Assembly: GCF_014697125.1 (NCBI RefSeq)
Contig: NZ_JACJRG010000035.1
Span: 1 to 64,000, forward strand
Length of the DNA stretch: 64,000 nt
Direction: 5' to 3'
Source of the DNA: Anabaena minutissima FACHB-250
Lineage (GTDB): Bacteria; Cyanobacteriota; Cyanobacteriia; Cyanobacteriales; Nostocaceae
Each line of letters opens with the position of its first letter. Position 1 is the stretch's first letter. Of this stretch, positions 53,773 through 62,728 are shown one piece after another. A model generated the notes under the pieces. That model searched no databases and was not told the DNA's origin. It saw only the letters and a list, made by a program, of their open reading frames with translations. The position numbers and the translations under genes were made by a program.

Positions 53773-54577
53773 ATTTTGGTAATTGAACTCTGATCAATTT
53801 TTATGATCCGTGTTGCGACAGCGTGGTGAAAATAACTCACCAGTACAATTTAAATCCACTGTTTGATATATCAAGGCTTCTCTTGTTTGGTTTTGTGTCT
53901 TCTTACACTAGCTCTTTAAAATAAAAAAATAATATTTCACCGAAATTTTACTGATGTGGTGTTGAAATTATGATTATATTGAAGATGTTACATAAATTCC
54001 AAGCAAATCTACTTAAACGAAATCTACTGATGTAGGATTTAATTTAAGTAGTTAAGCCAAAAATATGCTTTTGTTTTCATTACGGGTTGATTGCGTCTGG
54101 TGTGTTCCAAGTTCAAAATTATATCCACATCTGGAATATTGCGTGCGATTGGTTGATACCCATTGTAGGGGTTGGCGCAGCCTCTGTCTTGTACACGCTA
54201 CGCTTTTGTGAGCATCCCGCAGGGAACGTAGATTGACGTTCCTCCCACCGTAGGGATCGCATTACGTTTAAGAGGTTGTTTGAAAATTGGTTAGCTGTGA
54301 TTTTAAGTACCTATTGATCCCCCCTAGTCCCCCTTTAAAATGGGGGAAACTGAATCAAAGTCCCCCTTTTAAAGGGAAGCCACTGCGTTGGGCGGCTTTG
54401 CCGACTTGTTCGCGAAGCGTCTCGTTGGCGTAGCCTCTCGTAGAGAAGAGAAGCAAGTGGCGTGGATTTAGGAGGATCTCAAAGTATTTGATACATCACC
54501 AAAGACTTTTAAAACATCCTCTAATTCCTAGACTCTGAATATCATAATTTTTAACAAGTAGCTATTGCTAAGTTGAA
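53773..54577. repeat. 805-bp repeat-rich intergenic region
   Basis: No gene is seen. It is a mosaic of dispersed repeats: CCCCCTTTAAAATGGGGG (54329-54346) and CCCCCTTTTAAAGGG (54362-54376) palindromes, and GTTCGCGAAGCGTCTC with GTAGCCTCTCGTAGAGAAG near 54400-54450. A CGCTACGC/GCATCCCGCAGGGAACG phrase occurs near 54200-54230. These are the intergenic families typical of heterocystous cyanobacteria. Confidence 0.6.
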
Positions 54578-55438
54578 ATGGAACACACCAAAAAAATAAC
54601 AAATATATTAACTAAATTTCCCGAATCCCTATTAATAGGAATAGGCGGAAGTTTAATGGCTATACACCTCACCCTATTTTGGAGAGACGAAGATATTGTC
54701 AGTGTTTGTCTATTTTTTCTATTTGGTGCTAATGTATGGTCTCTGTTGAAAGAAAAACGTCATAGTTTGAATTTAGAAAGTGGATTATTTTCTAGTATTT
54801 TAGGCTTCTTGCTTTTGATATTGGTGTTTATTAATAGTATATATCAAATAAATTTTACTATTCTATTAGCACTCTCGCCTTTAATATCTGCTTTTTCTCT
54901 AGCTCTAATAGCTTCTGGTTTTCCAGGATTAAAGCAATATTGGTTAGAATTATTAACAATATGCTTTTTCAGTTTACGCACATTGATACCTTTTATTCAG
55001 AGAATTGATATATCCTTGATTACCGCAAAATTTTCTTATCTATTATTGTGGTATACAGGCTTTGATGTCAGTCGTTCTGGCGTGCTTCTGAATCTACCAA
55101 CTGGCTCTGTAGAAGTATATAGTGGCTGCTCTGGGATTGTTCTCATTTTAGATACTTTGAGTTTAGCAGTTCTCTTTCTTTTCATGTTTGACTTAACTTG
55201 GAAGCAAAAAATTGTCGTACCATCTGTAGCTGCCATCTTAGCATTTATTATCAATGGAATACGAGTTTGTCTTATGGCTGTTTTAGTAGCAGAAGGTGAT
55301 AAACAAGCATTTGACTACTGGCATCAAGGTGATGGCTCACTCATATTTTCCATGATTACCGCTTTTATTTTTTGTTGTTTCTGTTGGTTTTTACTCAGCA
55401 GGAATCAACGCAAAATTCAACAAATTACAGATAATTAA
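54578..55438 (+). CDS. crtA: Cyanoexosortase A
   Basis: 286 residues with about eight membrane helices. The exosortase active-site triad is present: C in VEVYSGCSGIVLIL, R in INGIRVCLMAVLVAEG and H in YWHQGDGSLIFS. Exosortases cut the PEP-CTERM signal and pass the protein on to the envelope; the two PEP-CTERM proteins here (41650, 57359) are likely substrates. It is 5 bp from the next gene, its system partner. The symbol is that of the cyanoexosortase A family, not of carotenoid CrtA. Confidence 0.9.
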   Translation: MEHTKKITNILTKFPESLLIGIGGSLMAIHLTLFWRDEDIVSVCLFFLFGANVWSLLKEKRHSLNLESGLFSSILGFLLLILVFINSIYQINFTILLALSPLISAFSLALIASGFPGLKQYWLELLTICFFSLRTLIPFIQRIDISLITAKFSYLLLWYTGFDVSRSGVLLNLPTGSVEVYSGCSGIVLILDTLSLAVLFLFMFDLTWKQKIVVPSVAAILAFIINGIRVCLMAVLVAEGDKQAFDYWHQGDGSLIFSMITAFIFCCFCWFLLSRNQRKIQQITDN

Positions 55439-55443
55439 AGGTA

Positions 55444-56103
55444 ATGTACTGGAAATTTTTTCGCATCCATTTTTTAACTTTAACTTTTAGCGCAGGAATA
55501 TTAGTTTCGGGATTACTAATTATATTCCCCAACCTAGGAAACCCGAAAAATAGGGCGTTTAGTTTTCCCGAAGCAGTAGCTTTACCGCAGTGGCAGTTAA
55601 AATCCTCTCGTGCTATAGACCCGCCTATACAAAAGTATCAACAGCTTTTATCTCAAAGGAGTTATCAATATACAAAAAATGACCTCACCTTAGATATAGA
55701 AATGCGTTATTTGCAGAATTTGTATCATGCAGATGTCAATGCCTTGATGAAGAAATATACTCCCGTTAAACCCTCAACTATCGTGCGTTACCAAGAAGGT
55801 GTAGGCTATTACGGTGTTGGGGTAGACAAACAACAAGCATATCTCAGTGCTTGTATTAATCCACAAGGTGGTAGTACCTTCACTCACCCACAGTATAGGC
55901 AGAATAGATATCTCAAAGATATTAATTTTGCTCGCTTACTGCCTGTATTACAAGGTCAGGAAGCACTTATAGACAAACGTTGCCTTTGGTCACATTTATC
56001 AATACCTTTGGGGAATTCCTCACCAGAAAATGCCTACCAAGTTCTAGAACAAACTTGGGTTTCGTGGTATCAATGGTGGCAACCTCAATTTCCCAAACCT
56101 TGA
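55444..56103 (+). CDS. Cyanoexosortase A system-associated protein
   Basis: 219 residues, one N-terminal membrane helix (LTFSAGILVSGLLIIFP). The periplasmic domain starts FPEAVALPQWQL and has YLSACINPQGGSTFTHPQY; EpsI-like proteins play this role for other exosortases. It follows the exosortase after 5 bp, so the two are co-translated. Function as partner is known by association only. Confidence 0.85.
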   Translation: MYWKFFRIHFLTLTFSAGILVSGLLIIFPNLGNPKNRAFSFPEAVALPQWQLKSSRAIDPPIQKYQQLLSQRSYQYTKNDLTLDIEMRYLQNLYHADVNALMKKYTPVKPSTIVRYQEGVGYYGVGVDKQQAYLSACINPQGGSTFTHPQYRQNRYLKDINFARLLPVLQGQEALIDKRCLWSHLSIPLGNSSPENAYQVLEQTWVSWYQWWQPQFPKP

Positions 56104-56142
56104 TTTTCATTTACTACAAATCGTTTAATACTACCTAAAATT

Positions 56143-56883
56143 ATGACTGATTTTGATATTTCCAAAGTAATAGACACAGAGATTTCCAAATTACAAAATT
56201 CTGTAAAATCTATAGATTCTTCCCTAGAATTTGTAGGAGTGTGTCGGTTAATTGGCTATGGTATGCTGGTATTGGCATTGTTTGATTTAATTGAAACATT
56301 TATCCCAACCAATTTTATGAATCCTAATTGGGAATTTCAAACAATGGGGAAAATAGTAGAACGAGTAGCCGTACCTTTGATTGCGCTGGTGTTTGTCTTT
56401 TTAGGGAAACTAGAAAAGCGAGCTAAATGGGAACTACGCCTGTTGTTACCCTTTTTATCTTACTTAACTTTGTTAGTGGCATTATTGTTTATACTGCTAA
56501 TTCCTGTGGGAGTGATGAATACAATGCGGTTATATAATAATAATACTAATCAAATTACTACCCAGTATAACCAGCAATTAACTCAAGCACAACAGATACA
56601 AGAGCGCCTAAGTAAAACTACCCCTACAGAGATAGAAAATCTCTTAAAAAGCCAAGGTAGATCATTAGATGGTCAAAAACCTGAAGCAATTAAAGACCAA
56701 ATCCTTTTAAGAATTAATGAATCCAAGCAGCAATTAAAAACGGAAGTGGAAACAAGAAAGTCTACTGGTCGCTTGGCTTTATTTAGAACTTCTGTGAAAT
56801 GGAACTTAGGTGCTTTAATTTCTGCGGTTTTGTTTTTCACTTTTTGGAAGGGAACATCTTGGGCGAGGAAAAAAGCCTATTAA
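56143..56883 (+). CDS. HpsJ-like membrane protein
   Basis: 246 residues. Four hydrophobic segments (LIGYGMLVLALFDLIE, VAVPLIALVFVFLG, LLVALLFILLIPVGVM, and a C-terminal NLGALISAVLFFTFW) surround a long polar coiled region (about 140-215, QYNQQLTQAQQIQERL). This is the layout of HpsJ proteins of hormogonium polysaccharide secretion, which often lie next to cyanoexosortase genes. It follows the exosortase pair at 39 bp and may share its transcript. The family name is by layout and context. Confidence 0.78.
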   Translation: MTDFDISKVIDTEISKLQNSVKSIDSSLEFVGVCRLIGYGMLVLALFDLIETFIPTNFMNPNWEFQTMGKIVERVAVPLIALVFVFLGKLEKRAKWELRLLLPFLSYLTLLVALLFILLIPVGVMNTMRLYNNNTNQITTQYNQQLTQAQQIQERLSKTTPTEIENLLKSQGRSLDGQKPEAIKDQILLRINESKQQLKTEVETRKSTGRLALFRTSVKWNLGALISAVLFFTFWKGTSWARKKAY

Positions 56884-57358
56884 GTTTGTAGTTAGGACTT
56901 TAGTCCTTAAAAACTAAGTAATGGTAGGTTGGGTTGACGTAAGGAAACCCAACATTAAGCAAAAAAACTGTTGGGTTATAAACTTCACTACTGGAAATTT
57001 ATAAACAAGTTAAGATAATATTTCAAAAATCTTTAGTGATGTAACAAATACTTTTAGACTACATCCCCTTTAAAAAGGTGGACTTAAAGCAAGCAATACT
57101 GGGGTGGTAAGCAAAACTAGAACCCCGACTTCTTCAAGAAGTCGGGGTTCTGAATTGTTATCATAAATGTTTGAATAGTTAACTTTTTTATGATTATGGG
57201 AAATTCAAGAGAAAATAGAGAACACACTCAACTTTTTATATCAGTGTTTTATGTCAAATTGGACTTTTCTTAATAATTAAGATATCTATTTGACACATTA
57301 CACACAGTTACAAGAACCTAGCTTTGATTTAGCTGAAACAAAGTTACCAGTCTTTTGA
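56884..57358. repeat. 475-bp intergenic region with three dispersed repeats
   Basis: GTTTGTAGTTAGGACTTTAG/TCCTTAA (56884-56910) is copy 2 of the 37059 family. GGTTGGGTTGACG...CCCAAC lies near 56929-56952 with a second GTTGGGTT near 56969. AGAACCCCGACTTC (57119-57132) pairs with GAAGTCGGGGTTCT (57139-57152), a strong hairpin related to 31894. No gene is seen. Confidence 0.6.
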
Positions 57359-57970
57359 TTAAGCTGTAACTTTTTCTTTGTTAGCCTTTTTGCCGTACTT
57401 CTGCTTCAACACGCCGCCACCTACAAGACCTACACCAAGACCAAACATAGTGATGGGTTCGGGAACGGGAGTTCCTTCTCTGTAGTAAACGCTGATGTGA
57501 GACACATCTCTGGGACCACGTCCAGGGAAGTTAAAGGGTGGTTCTTCAAATGGGCTAGTCCAACTACCAGATAGGATTCCATCTTGCAGCAGATAACCTA
57601 CTAAGGTGGTATCGCCACCATCTTTGAAGATCAGCATTGCATCCGTCCAGGTATTTTGGATGAAGTTGGCAATGCTCCAAGTACCTGATTGACCTGCATT
57701 ACTAGCTAAGTCAGTTCTGCTACTATATTTCCAGTCAGTGAACCCGAAGAATTGTTCAGCATTCACAGTTATGGGGTTAGTATTGAGAAAATCTTGATTT
57801 GCAGTACCAATTTCGCATGCGGTTGTGCCTGTCACATTATCAGCAATGTTATAATTACTACCAATACAAGGAGTTACGCTAATCGCTTGAGCGGGTGCAG
57901 CAGTTGTAGCTGTAACAACCGCAACGCTTGCCCCTAATAACAAAGCAGAAAGAACTGAAGTGTATTTCAT
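57359..57970 (-). CDS. PEP-CTERM sorting domain protein
   Basis: About 203 residues from MKYTSVLSALLLGAS, which is the natural signal-peptide start; the longer frame from 58048 has 26 extra residues ahead. Mature part with CIGSNYNIADNV and a disulfide-prone CEIG; no enzyme motif. C-terminus VPEPITMFGLGVGLVGGG then a Lys-rich tail, the PEP-CTERM signal. Probably an extracellular matrix protein, exported by the exosortase at 54578. Confidence 0.88.
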   Translation of the reverse strand: MKYTSVLSALLLGASVAVVTATTAAPAQAISVTPCIGSNYNIADNVTGTTACEIGTANQDFLNTNPITVNAEQFFGFTDWKYSSRTDLASNAGQSGTWSIANFIQNTWTDAMLIFKDGGDTTLVGYLLQDGILSGSWTSPFEEPPFNFPGRGPRDVSHISVYYREGTPVPEPITMFGLGVGLVGGGVLKQKYGKKANKEKVTA

Positions 57971-58444
57971 AGTTAACCAAAAACTGAAAGAAAACTGTGT
58001 AATAAATATACGACGATATTGACCGTAAATCAACGTATTTACATACAATCTTCATGAAATATTTGTATGGTTATAGTGTTGAATAGTTAAAATAATATTG
58101 CTTGTTTCTATTCTTTATCGAGAAAATTAAAACCTAGTCGAATAATCACTCAAATCAGCTTAATTAGGTTATTTCTTAAAACTATACTTTGTGTTTGAAG
58201 CTAGTATAAAGATAACTTCAAGCAATTGTGAATTTCTTACAATAAGAGTATGAGAAAATATCAGAGAAAGGTAGCAATTAAACACTCAACTACACAGCAA
58301 AAATCTGCTTACATAAATTTTATAAGCTGAAGTAAAGGAATATCACCGTAGAAATTTGGTATTCCAGACGCAATTCATCGCGTCTCTAAAAGATGATGGC
58401 TCTTGGGCTGATATCAATTGTATGGGTTGAGCCACTAACAATAA
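57971..58444. other. Intergenic, no gene seen
   Basis: About 470 bp of AT-rich DNA upstream of the PEP-CTERM gene. It will contain that gene's promoter. No repeat family or open frame stands out. Confidence 0.35.
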
Positions 58445-59035
58445 TCAAGCTGAGAACCTTGCACCTGTTCTACCTGTGAAAATCCACAGTAAAGAACGAA
58501 AAACGTCACGAACAATTAATTCATCAGGTTCTTGAGGACGATTCGAGGCTACAGACACTGGGGTAAAAGCAATACCTTGACTACCTAGAACAATAAAAGC
58601 GATCGCCTTAGCCCTACGCATATGAAAATCCGAGGTAATAACAAATAGGTGCTGGATACCGTGATTTTTGAAATCTGAAATTAGGGTAGTAAAGTTAGTG
58701 ACGGTATCAACAGCCCGATAATCTAGATAAACACGCTGGCGCGAAACACCCTCAGCATCAAAAATCTTTCGTACTAGCCGAGGTGAATCACCAGAAGACA
58801 CCCACACTTTTAAAGCCGGATACCACCGGGCGATTTCCGCCGCCGCCTGTTCCCGTTCCATCCCACCACCTAGAGAGAGTATAGCTTGGGGTTGAGGAGT
58901 CTGATTGTAGGCGATCGCTAAACGAACGGGAATTAACAAGAGTAAAGACAGGATAAAACCTATCAACGCGTAAGACCAATATTTTGTCAACCTATACAGT
59001 AAAAACTTCACCTCTGCACCTTTCGTAATCACCAC
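58445..59035 (-). CDS. YdcF/ElyC-family (DUF218) membrane protein
   Basis: 196 residues. One N-terminal membrane helix (SYALIGFILSLLLLIPVRLAIA) is followed by the DUF218 domain: AILSLGGGMEREQAAAEIARWYP, VWVSSGDSP, YRAVDTVTNFTTL, FVITSDFHMRRAKAIAF. The G-rich loop, D-T-N and SDFHMRRA motifs are all present. The family acts in envelope polysaccharide or lipid-carrier processes. It is shorter than many members. Two decayed copies of the same gene lie at 59828-59930 and 62455-62690. Confidence 0.85.
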   Translation of the reverse strand: MVITKGAEVKFLLYRLTKYWSYALIGFILSLLLLIPVRLAIAYNQTPQPQAILSLGGGMEREQAAAEIARWYPALKVWVSSGDSPRLVRKIFDAEGVSRQRVYLDYRAVDTVTNFTTLISDFKNHGIQHLFVITSDFHMRRAKAIAFIVLGSQGIAFTPVSVASNRPQEPDELIVRDVFRSLLWIFTGRTGARFSA

Positions 59036-59138
59036 TTTAGCCGTAGATATTCAGTCTACGGACAACCAGATAAAATTCATCATATGGGTCAATGCGGCCT
59101 TATTGTTAGTGGTGGGTTAGTATTACAATTTTTCATGA

Positions 59139-59708
59139 TCACAACTTTCTTTCCTTAATTGGTTGCGCCGGATTCCCTGCATAAATAGTCATCGCCTCCA
59201 ATGATTTAGCAGCCACTCCACCTAGAGTTAACACAGCACCTCTACCAACAATAACCCCAGGGCCAATTACTGACTTAGCTGCAATCCAACTACCCTCTTG
59301 AATATGAATTGGAGCTATTTTTAATTTAAAACTAAGGTCATTCCAGTCATGATTGCCGGTGCAGAGATACACACCTTGAGATATGCAAACATGACTTTCT
59401 ATTGTGACATGAGTGAGGTTATCAATCCAAACGTCTTCACCAATCCACGCATAATCACCGACAGTTAACCGCCAAGGAAACTTAACGCGCACTCCTGGCT
59501 TCAAGCGAACACCTTGACCAATTTTTGCTCCAAACCAACGTAGCGCCAAAACTTTTAAGCCCGAAATGGGCAACCAACGGCTTTCTACTAAAGGCGAGCC
59601 TATAAAATACCATACAAGTTGTTTCCAGTATGGTGCGCCAGGAGTATAGTTACCGACTGTATATCTATCTAGGTGCATTGGGGGATTGGGAAAGACAATT
59701 TTTGACAA
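59139..59708 (-). CDS. WcaF/HpsU-type hexapeptide-repeat acetyltransferase
   Basis: 189 residues. N-terminal PPMHLDRYTVGNYTPGAPYWKQLVWYFIGSPLVESRWLPISG (in parts) is typical of colanic-acid WcaF-like enzymes. Hexapeptide turns form the left-handed helix (VRLKPGVRVKFPW, YAWIGEDVWIDNL, SWIAAKSVIGPGVIVGRGAVLTLGG), with catalytic H in TGNHDW and C-terminal YAGNPAQPIKERK. It transfers acetyl groups to polysaccharide sugars. It is next to YdcF on the same strand, in a polysaccharide gene group. Confidence 0.88.
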   Translation of the reverse strand: MSKIVFPNPPMHLDRYTVGNYTPGAPYWKQLVWYFIGSPLVESRWLPISGLKVLALRWFGAKIGQGVRLKPGVRVKFPWRLTVGDYAWIGEDVWIDNLTHVTIESHVCISQGVYLCTGNHDWNDLSFKLKIAPIHIQEGSWIAAKSVIGPGVIVGRGAVLTLGGVAAKSLEAMTIYAGNPAQPIKERKL

Positions 59709-59827
59709 TTGATTGTAGGATTTTACCGTGATTAGCTGTCATCAAGAAGGGAAATTCAACACTGTCAGATGGCTGTGCGATCGCAATGGAAAAAGTAGCA
59801 ACTACCTATAATCAGGCGGATCTATCG

Positions 59828-59930
59828 ACTCCTATACAACCTGTGAAAACCCACAGCAGGGAGCGAAACATCACAAGCAATATGGTAGATCAATTCTTGG
59901 GGGCTGTTAGAGGCTATAGAGTAAAAACGA
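59828..59930 (-). pseudogene. YdcF 3'-end remnant, copy 2
   Basis: The plus strand ACCTGTGAAAACCCACAGCA and the following 80 bp match, with substitutions, the reverse of the YdcF 3' end at 58470-58560 (ACCTGTGAAAATCCACAGTA). The frame is lost. A 65-codon plus-strand frame over this stretch is therefore not a gene. Confidence 0.65.
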
Positions 59931-60793
59931 TATGTTTAAAATCTAATCGTAGCGATCGCTTTATATCTCTGCATTATGTGTAGTATTTTTTTGATTAATT
60001 GACTTTATTTTTTCCACAAACTTATTGTATTTATGTAATATTTGATTTCAGTAACACCACTGAAGGCATTCACTTTTTTCAAGAATAGACTTATAAGCGT
60101 CAATGATACGAATTAAAGGCATCTACCCAACGATTTTATTCTTGGATTGCATGATGTTGTTAATAAAAATTACTTGCAATTTTCAGCTATTAGTGCAACC
60201 CAGAATCTCAACAAGAGGCGTGAAATAATTAATTGTTGTGCTACAACCACTAAGGAGCTAAATGTGCTATGGGTTAAGCAAAACTTATTCCTATAGCAAC
60301 ACACGAGTATAAATACTAATGAGCAAAGCTAACTATTTGCCAGACCTGCGTGTATCATACTCTAAGCTGTTGCGGGCTTATCCAAATTATTCTAAGTAGC
60401 TAACAGATTAGGCAACTATTGAGTAATAGTTTGCCCAGCAACGCTTTTCTCTATAAATTTACCACACCCCTTTTTTACCACAGTTTTTATGTTATGGGGT
60501 GTCAAGTTTGCTTGAAAATATAGTCCATTAATCGAATCTTACACTCAAAATAATTTTGGTTAGGGATATTAAACTTTTCTTAATATTTTTTATCCGCACC
60601 AAAGTTTCTCACTTCTCGTTCGTAGTTTTTATCCGGGAGCAACAATTCTCAATCAGCCTCTCAATCAGGCTCAATCTTGTTGGCATTTAAGACCTCAAAA
60701 CTCCATACATAGAGATTGTCAACTCCTTCAAGTTGAAGTGTTGCAAAAACGAACCAGTCAAATTACTACTACTAGCTCATCAGGAGACATTTA
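59931..60793. other. 863-bp intergenic leader of the secreted protein gene
   Basis: A long AT-rich stretch without an open frame. Imperfect CAATCAGCCTCTCAATCAGG direct repeat near 60651-60670. It probably contains the promoter and a long 5' leader for the gene at 60794, but no box is convincing. Confidence 0.4.
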
Positions 60794-62449
60794 ATGAAAA
60801 AGCTTCATCTACGTTCAATTAGTTCAACTCTTTCTTCAGCATTTATTTACGGCATGACGCTGAGTTTGGCCTTTAACGCCCCACTATATGCTCAAACTAT
60901 CCAAATCAATGAGCAATCAACTCCATTAGATCATCTGAAGGCTATGCCTCGTCCCAAATTTAAACAAGGCACTACACTACTGCTTCCTTTGGGTCAATCA
61001 AATTGTGGTTTACATCCAGATATTCACACTGAGTTAGCTAATTACTGGGGATTTGGACTTGAGATCAGCGATAGGAAATTAGACCAAGTAGCAAGGGCTA
61101 ATCCTGGACGCTATCAACTGATGGTAAATCAAGCAAGTATATATAGGATATACAATAACTATAAGGGTGATGTGGTGGGACTTCCGGTTTTACCTCCTAA
61201 TACTTGGTTGCGTGATAAAGACGGAAATATCATTTTAAGGGGTAAAAATCCAATAGTAAGTCCAGCAGCACCAGATGAGGCATTCAAAATTATTGGTGAT
61301 TATCTCGGTCAAAGGATAAGTAAATTTGAAACAAATGCAGGGCAACCAATAAAGGTCATATTAAATGAAGGTGAATCTGGGCTTGATCTTCCTGCATCCC
61401 TAGGTGGCCCAAACATGGCGCAGTTTTTGGGACAAGATGCTGCGGTACTAGCTGATTTTAATAACTCTGGTTTTACAGGGTGGTATGATTATCTGTCTCA
61501 CAATAAAGCTCGACACGAAACCTTAATAAAAGAAGCATTATTTAGCCACTTACAATCTAGACCCGTTTACTCCTTGTTTGGATCTGACCAATATGGTACT
61601 GAGCGCGGGCGTTGGGGTGGATGGCAAAATGCTATGTTTCTGTACGAGCATTTTCTCAATTCCTCTTTCAAGCCTTTAGTTTCTGACTATACAGCACCAG
61701 AGATGTACTATCATTTCCATAACTCTGGCTGGAGTGGTATACAGACTGGTAGTCTAGTACCATATGATGCGTTGACACAAGCACTCAACAACATCTCTGG
61801 TGCAATCCGCCTGAGACAGATGTTCAGTTATTCCTGGGTAAGCATGGGATGGGAAGGACGCAAAATTTCCACCCCAGAAGAGTTTATGGGTATGATGAAA
61901 GCTTACTACACTGCGGGTGGTATTGGGTCTGTAGGTGGTTATTTTATATGCAATGGTCCAATATGGAACGCACTTTACTACAATACAGCTATCGGCACGA
62001 CAACTCCTACACTCATTCAGCAATACGCCGTACAAGGTCATGTTCATGCACTATTCTCACATTTAGAAGAGTACTTGCGTAACGGCGACCTCCTGCCAGG
62101 ACCAAATCTGCATCCTTATAAAACTTCAACTCAAGTATTGCCAGCAATGGAATTGCCAGCAGAAGGAGAGACACAGCAAGTTCAAGTTGGTAACTGGAGT
62201 GCTACAATGCCTACCTCTCGCGTACTTGCACGTAAAATTCGTGGTGAAGACCGTTGGCTAGTTATTGCTTGGGCTAATGTAGGTGATGAGCGAAATGTGA
62301 GAGTAAGAATTGATGACAAACTCGGTATTCAGACTTTACGTGCGAGGAAAGCTGGGACTATGTATATTTTCAAAATTGTAAATGGTCAAATCCAACGCAC
62401 CCTTATAGATATTGATCCTATGAACCCGACGAAGAATTTGTCTTCATAG
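60794..62449 (+). CDS. Large secreted protein of unknown function in polysaccharide region
   Basis: 551 residues. Signal peptide ends AQTIQ (about residue 35). The mature part is rich in Trp, Tyr and His. Blocks such as GWYDYLSHNKARHETLI, YSLFGSDQYGTERGRWGGWQN, YSWVSMGWEGRKISTPEEFMGMMKAYYTAGGIG and the C-terminal beta-type VLARKIRGEDRWLVIAWANVGDERNVRVRID suggest a TIM-barrel-like enzyme followed by a small beta domain, as in glycoside hydrolases. I do not recognise a family or confirm catalytic residues. Acidic candidates include E in LNEGESGLDL. The context (glycosyltransferase, acetyltransferase, exosortase) supports extracellular polysaccharide handling. Confidence 0.75.
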   Translation: MKKLHLRSISSTLSSAFIYGMTLSLAFNAPLYAQTIQINEQSTPLDHLKAMPRPKFKQGTTLLLPLGQSNCGLHPDIHTELANYWGFGLEISDRKLDQVARANPGRYQLMVNQASIYRIYNNYKGDVVGLPVLPPNTWLRDKDGNIILRGKNPIVSPAAPDEAFKIIGDYLGQRISKFETNAGQPIKVILNEGESGLDLPASLGGPNMAQFLGQDAAVLADFNNSGFTGWYDYLSHNKARHETLIKEALFSHLQSRPVYSLFGSDQYGTERGRWGGWQNAMFLYEHFLNSSFKPLVSDYTAPEMYYHFHNSGWSGIQTGSLVPYDALTQALNNISGAIRLRQMFSYSWVSMGWEGRKISTPEEFMGMMKAYYTAGGIGSVGGYFICNGPIWNALYYNTAIGTTTPTLIQQYAVQGHVHALFSHLEEYLRNGDLLPGPNLHPYKTSTQVLPAMELPAEGETQQVQVGNWSATMPTSRVLARKIRGEDRWLVIAWANVGDERNVRVRIDDKLGIQTLRARKAGTMYIFKIVNGQIQRTLIDIDPMNPTKNLSS

Positions 62450-62454
62450 ATAGC

Positions 62455-62690
62455 TGTCATATGACCTGTGAAAATCCAAAGTAGAGATTGCCCTAGATTG
62501 CGAAGAATAAGAACTATCATTTCTTTTTTCTATTTCCTTATCTGTCCAAGCACCAAAGTGAGGATAGCTTATTGTTGAAGTAACTGGTGATAGGCAATCG
62601 CTAACCGCACAGGAATAATAAGTCAAATAGCCAATATGAAACTTATTATTCCTAAGCGGCAACATTTTTTAGTTTTACTCATTTTTGTTC
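62455..62690 (-). pseudogene. YdcF copy 3, internally deleted
   Basis: Minus strand: an N-terminal piece (about 62690-62570) reads LGIISFILAI then LIIPVRLAIAYHQ, matching the YdcF membrane helix LLIPVRLAIAYNQ. A C-terminal piece (about 62490-62462) matches the 3' end (CCTGTGAAAATCC). The middle, with the DUF218 catalytic motifs, is missing. This is the third YdcF copy within about 4.2 kb. Confidence 0.7.
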
Positions 62691-62728
62691 TGCTAAGAAT
62701 TTACCCTCCATGAAATAAGTATTTCTCA

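Noticed and set aside
59786..59983. 65-codon plus-strand frame
   Set aside because: It lies over the YdcF 3'-end remnant in the opposite strand and shows no coding signs of its own.
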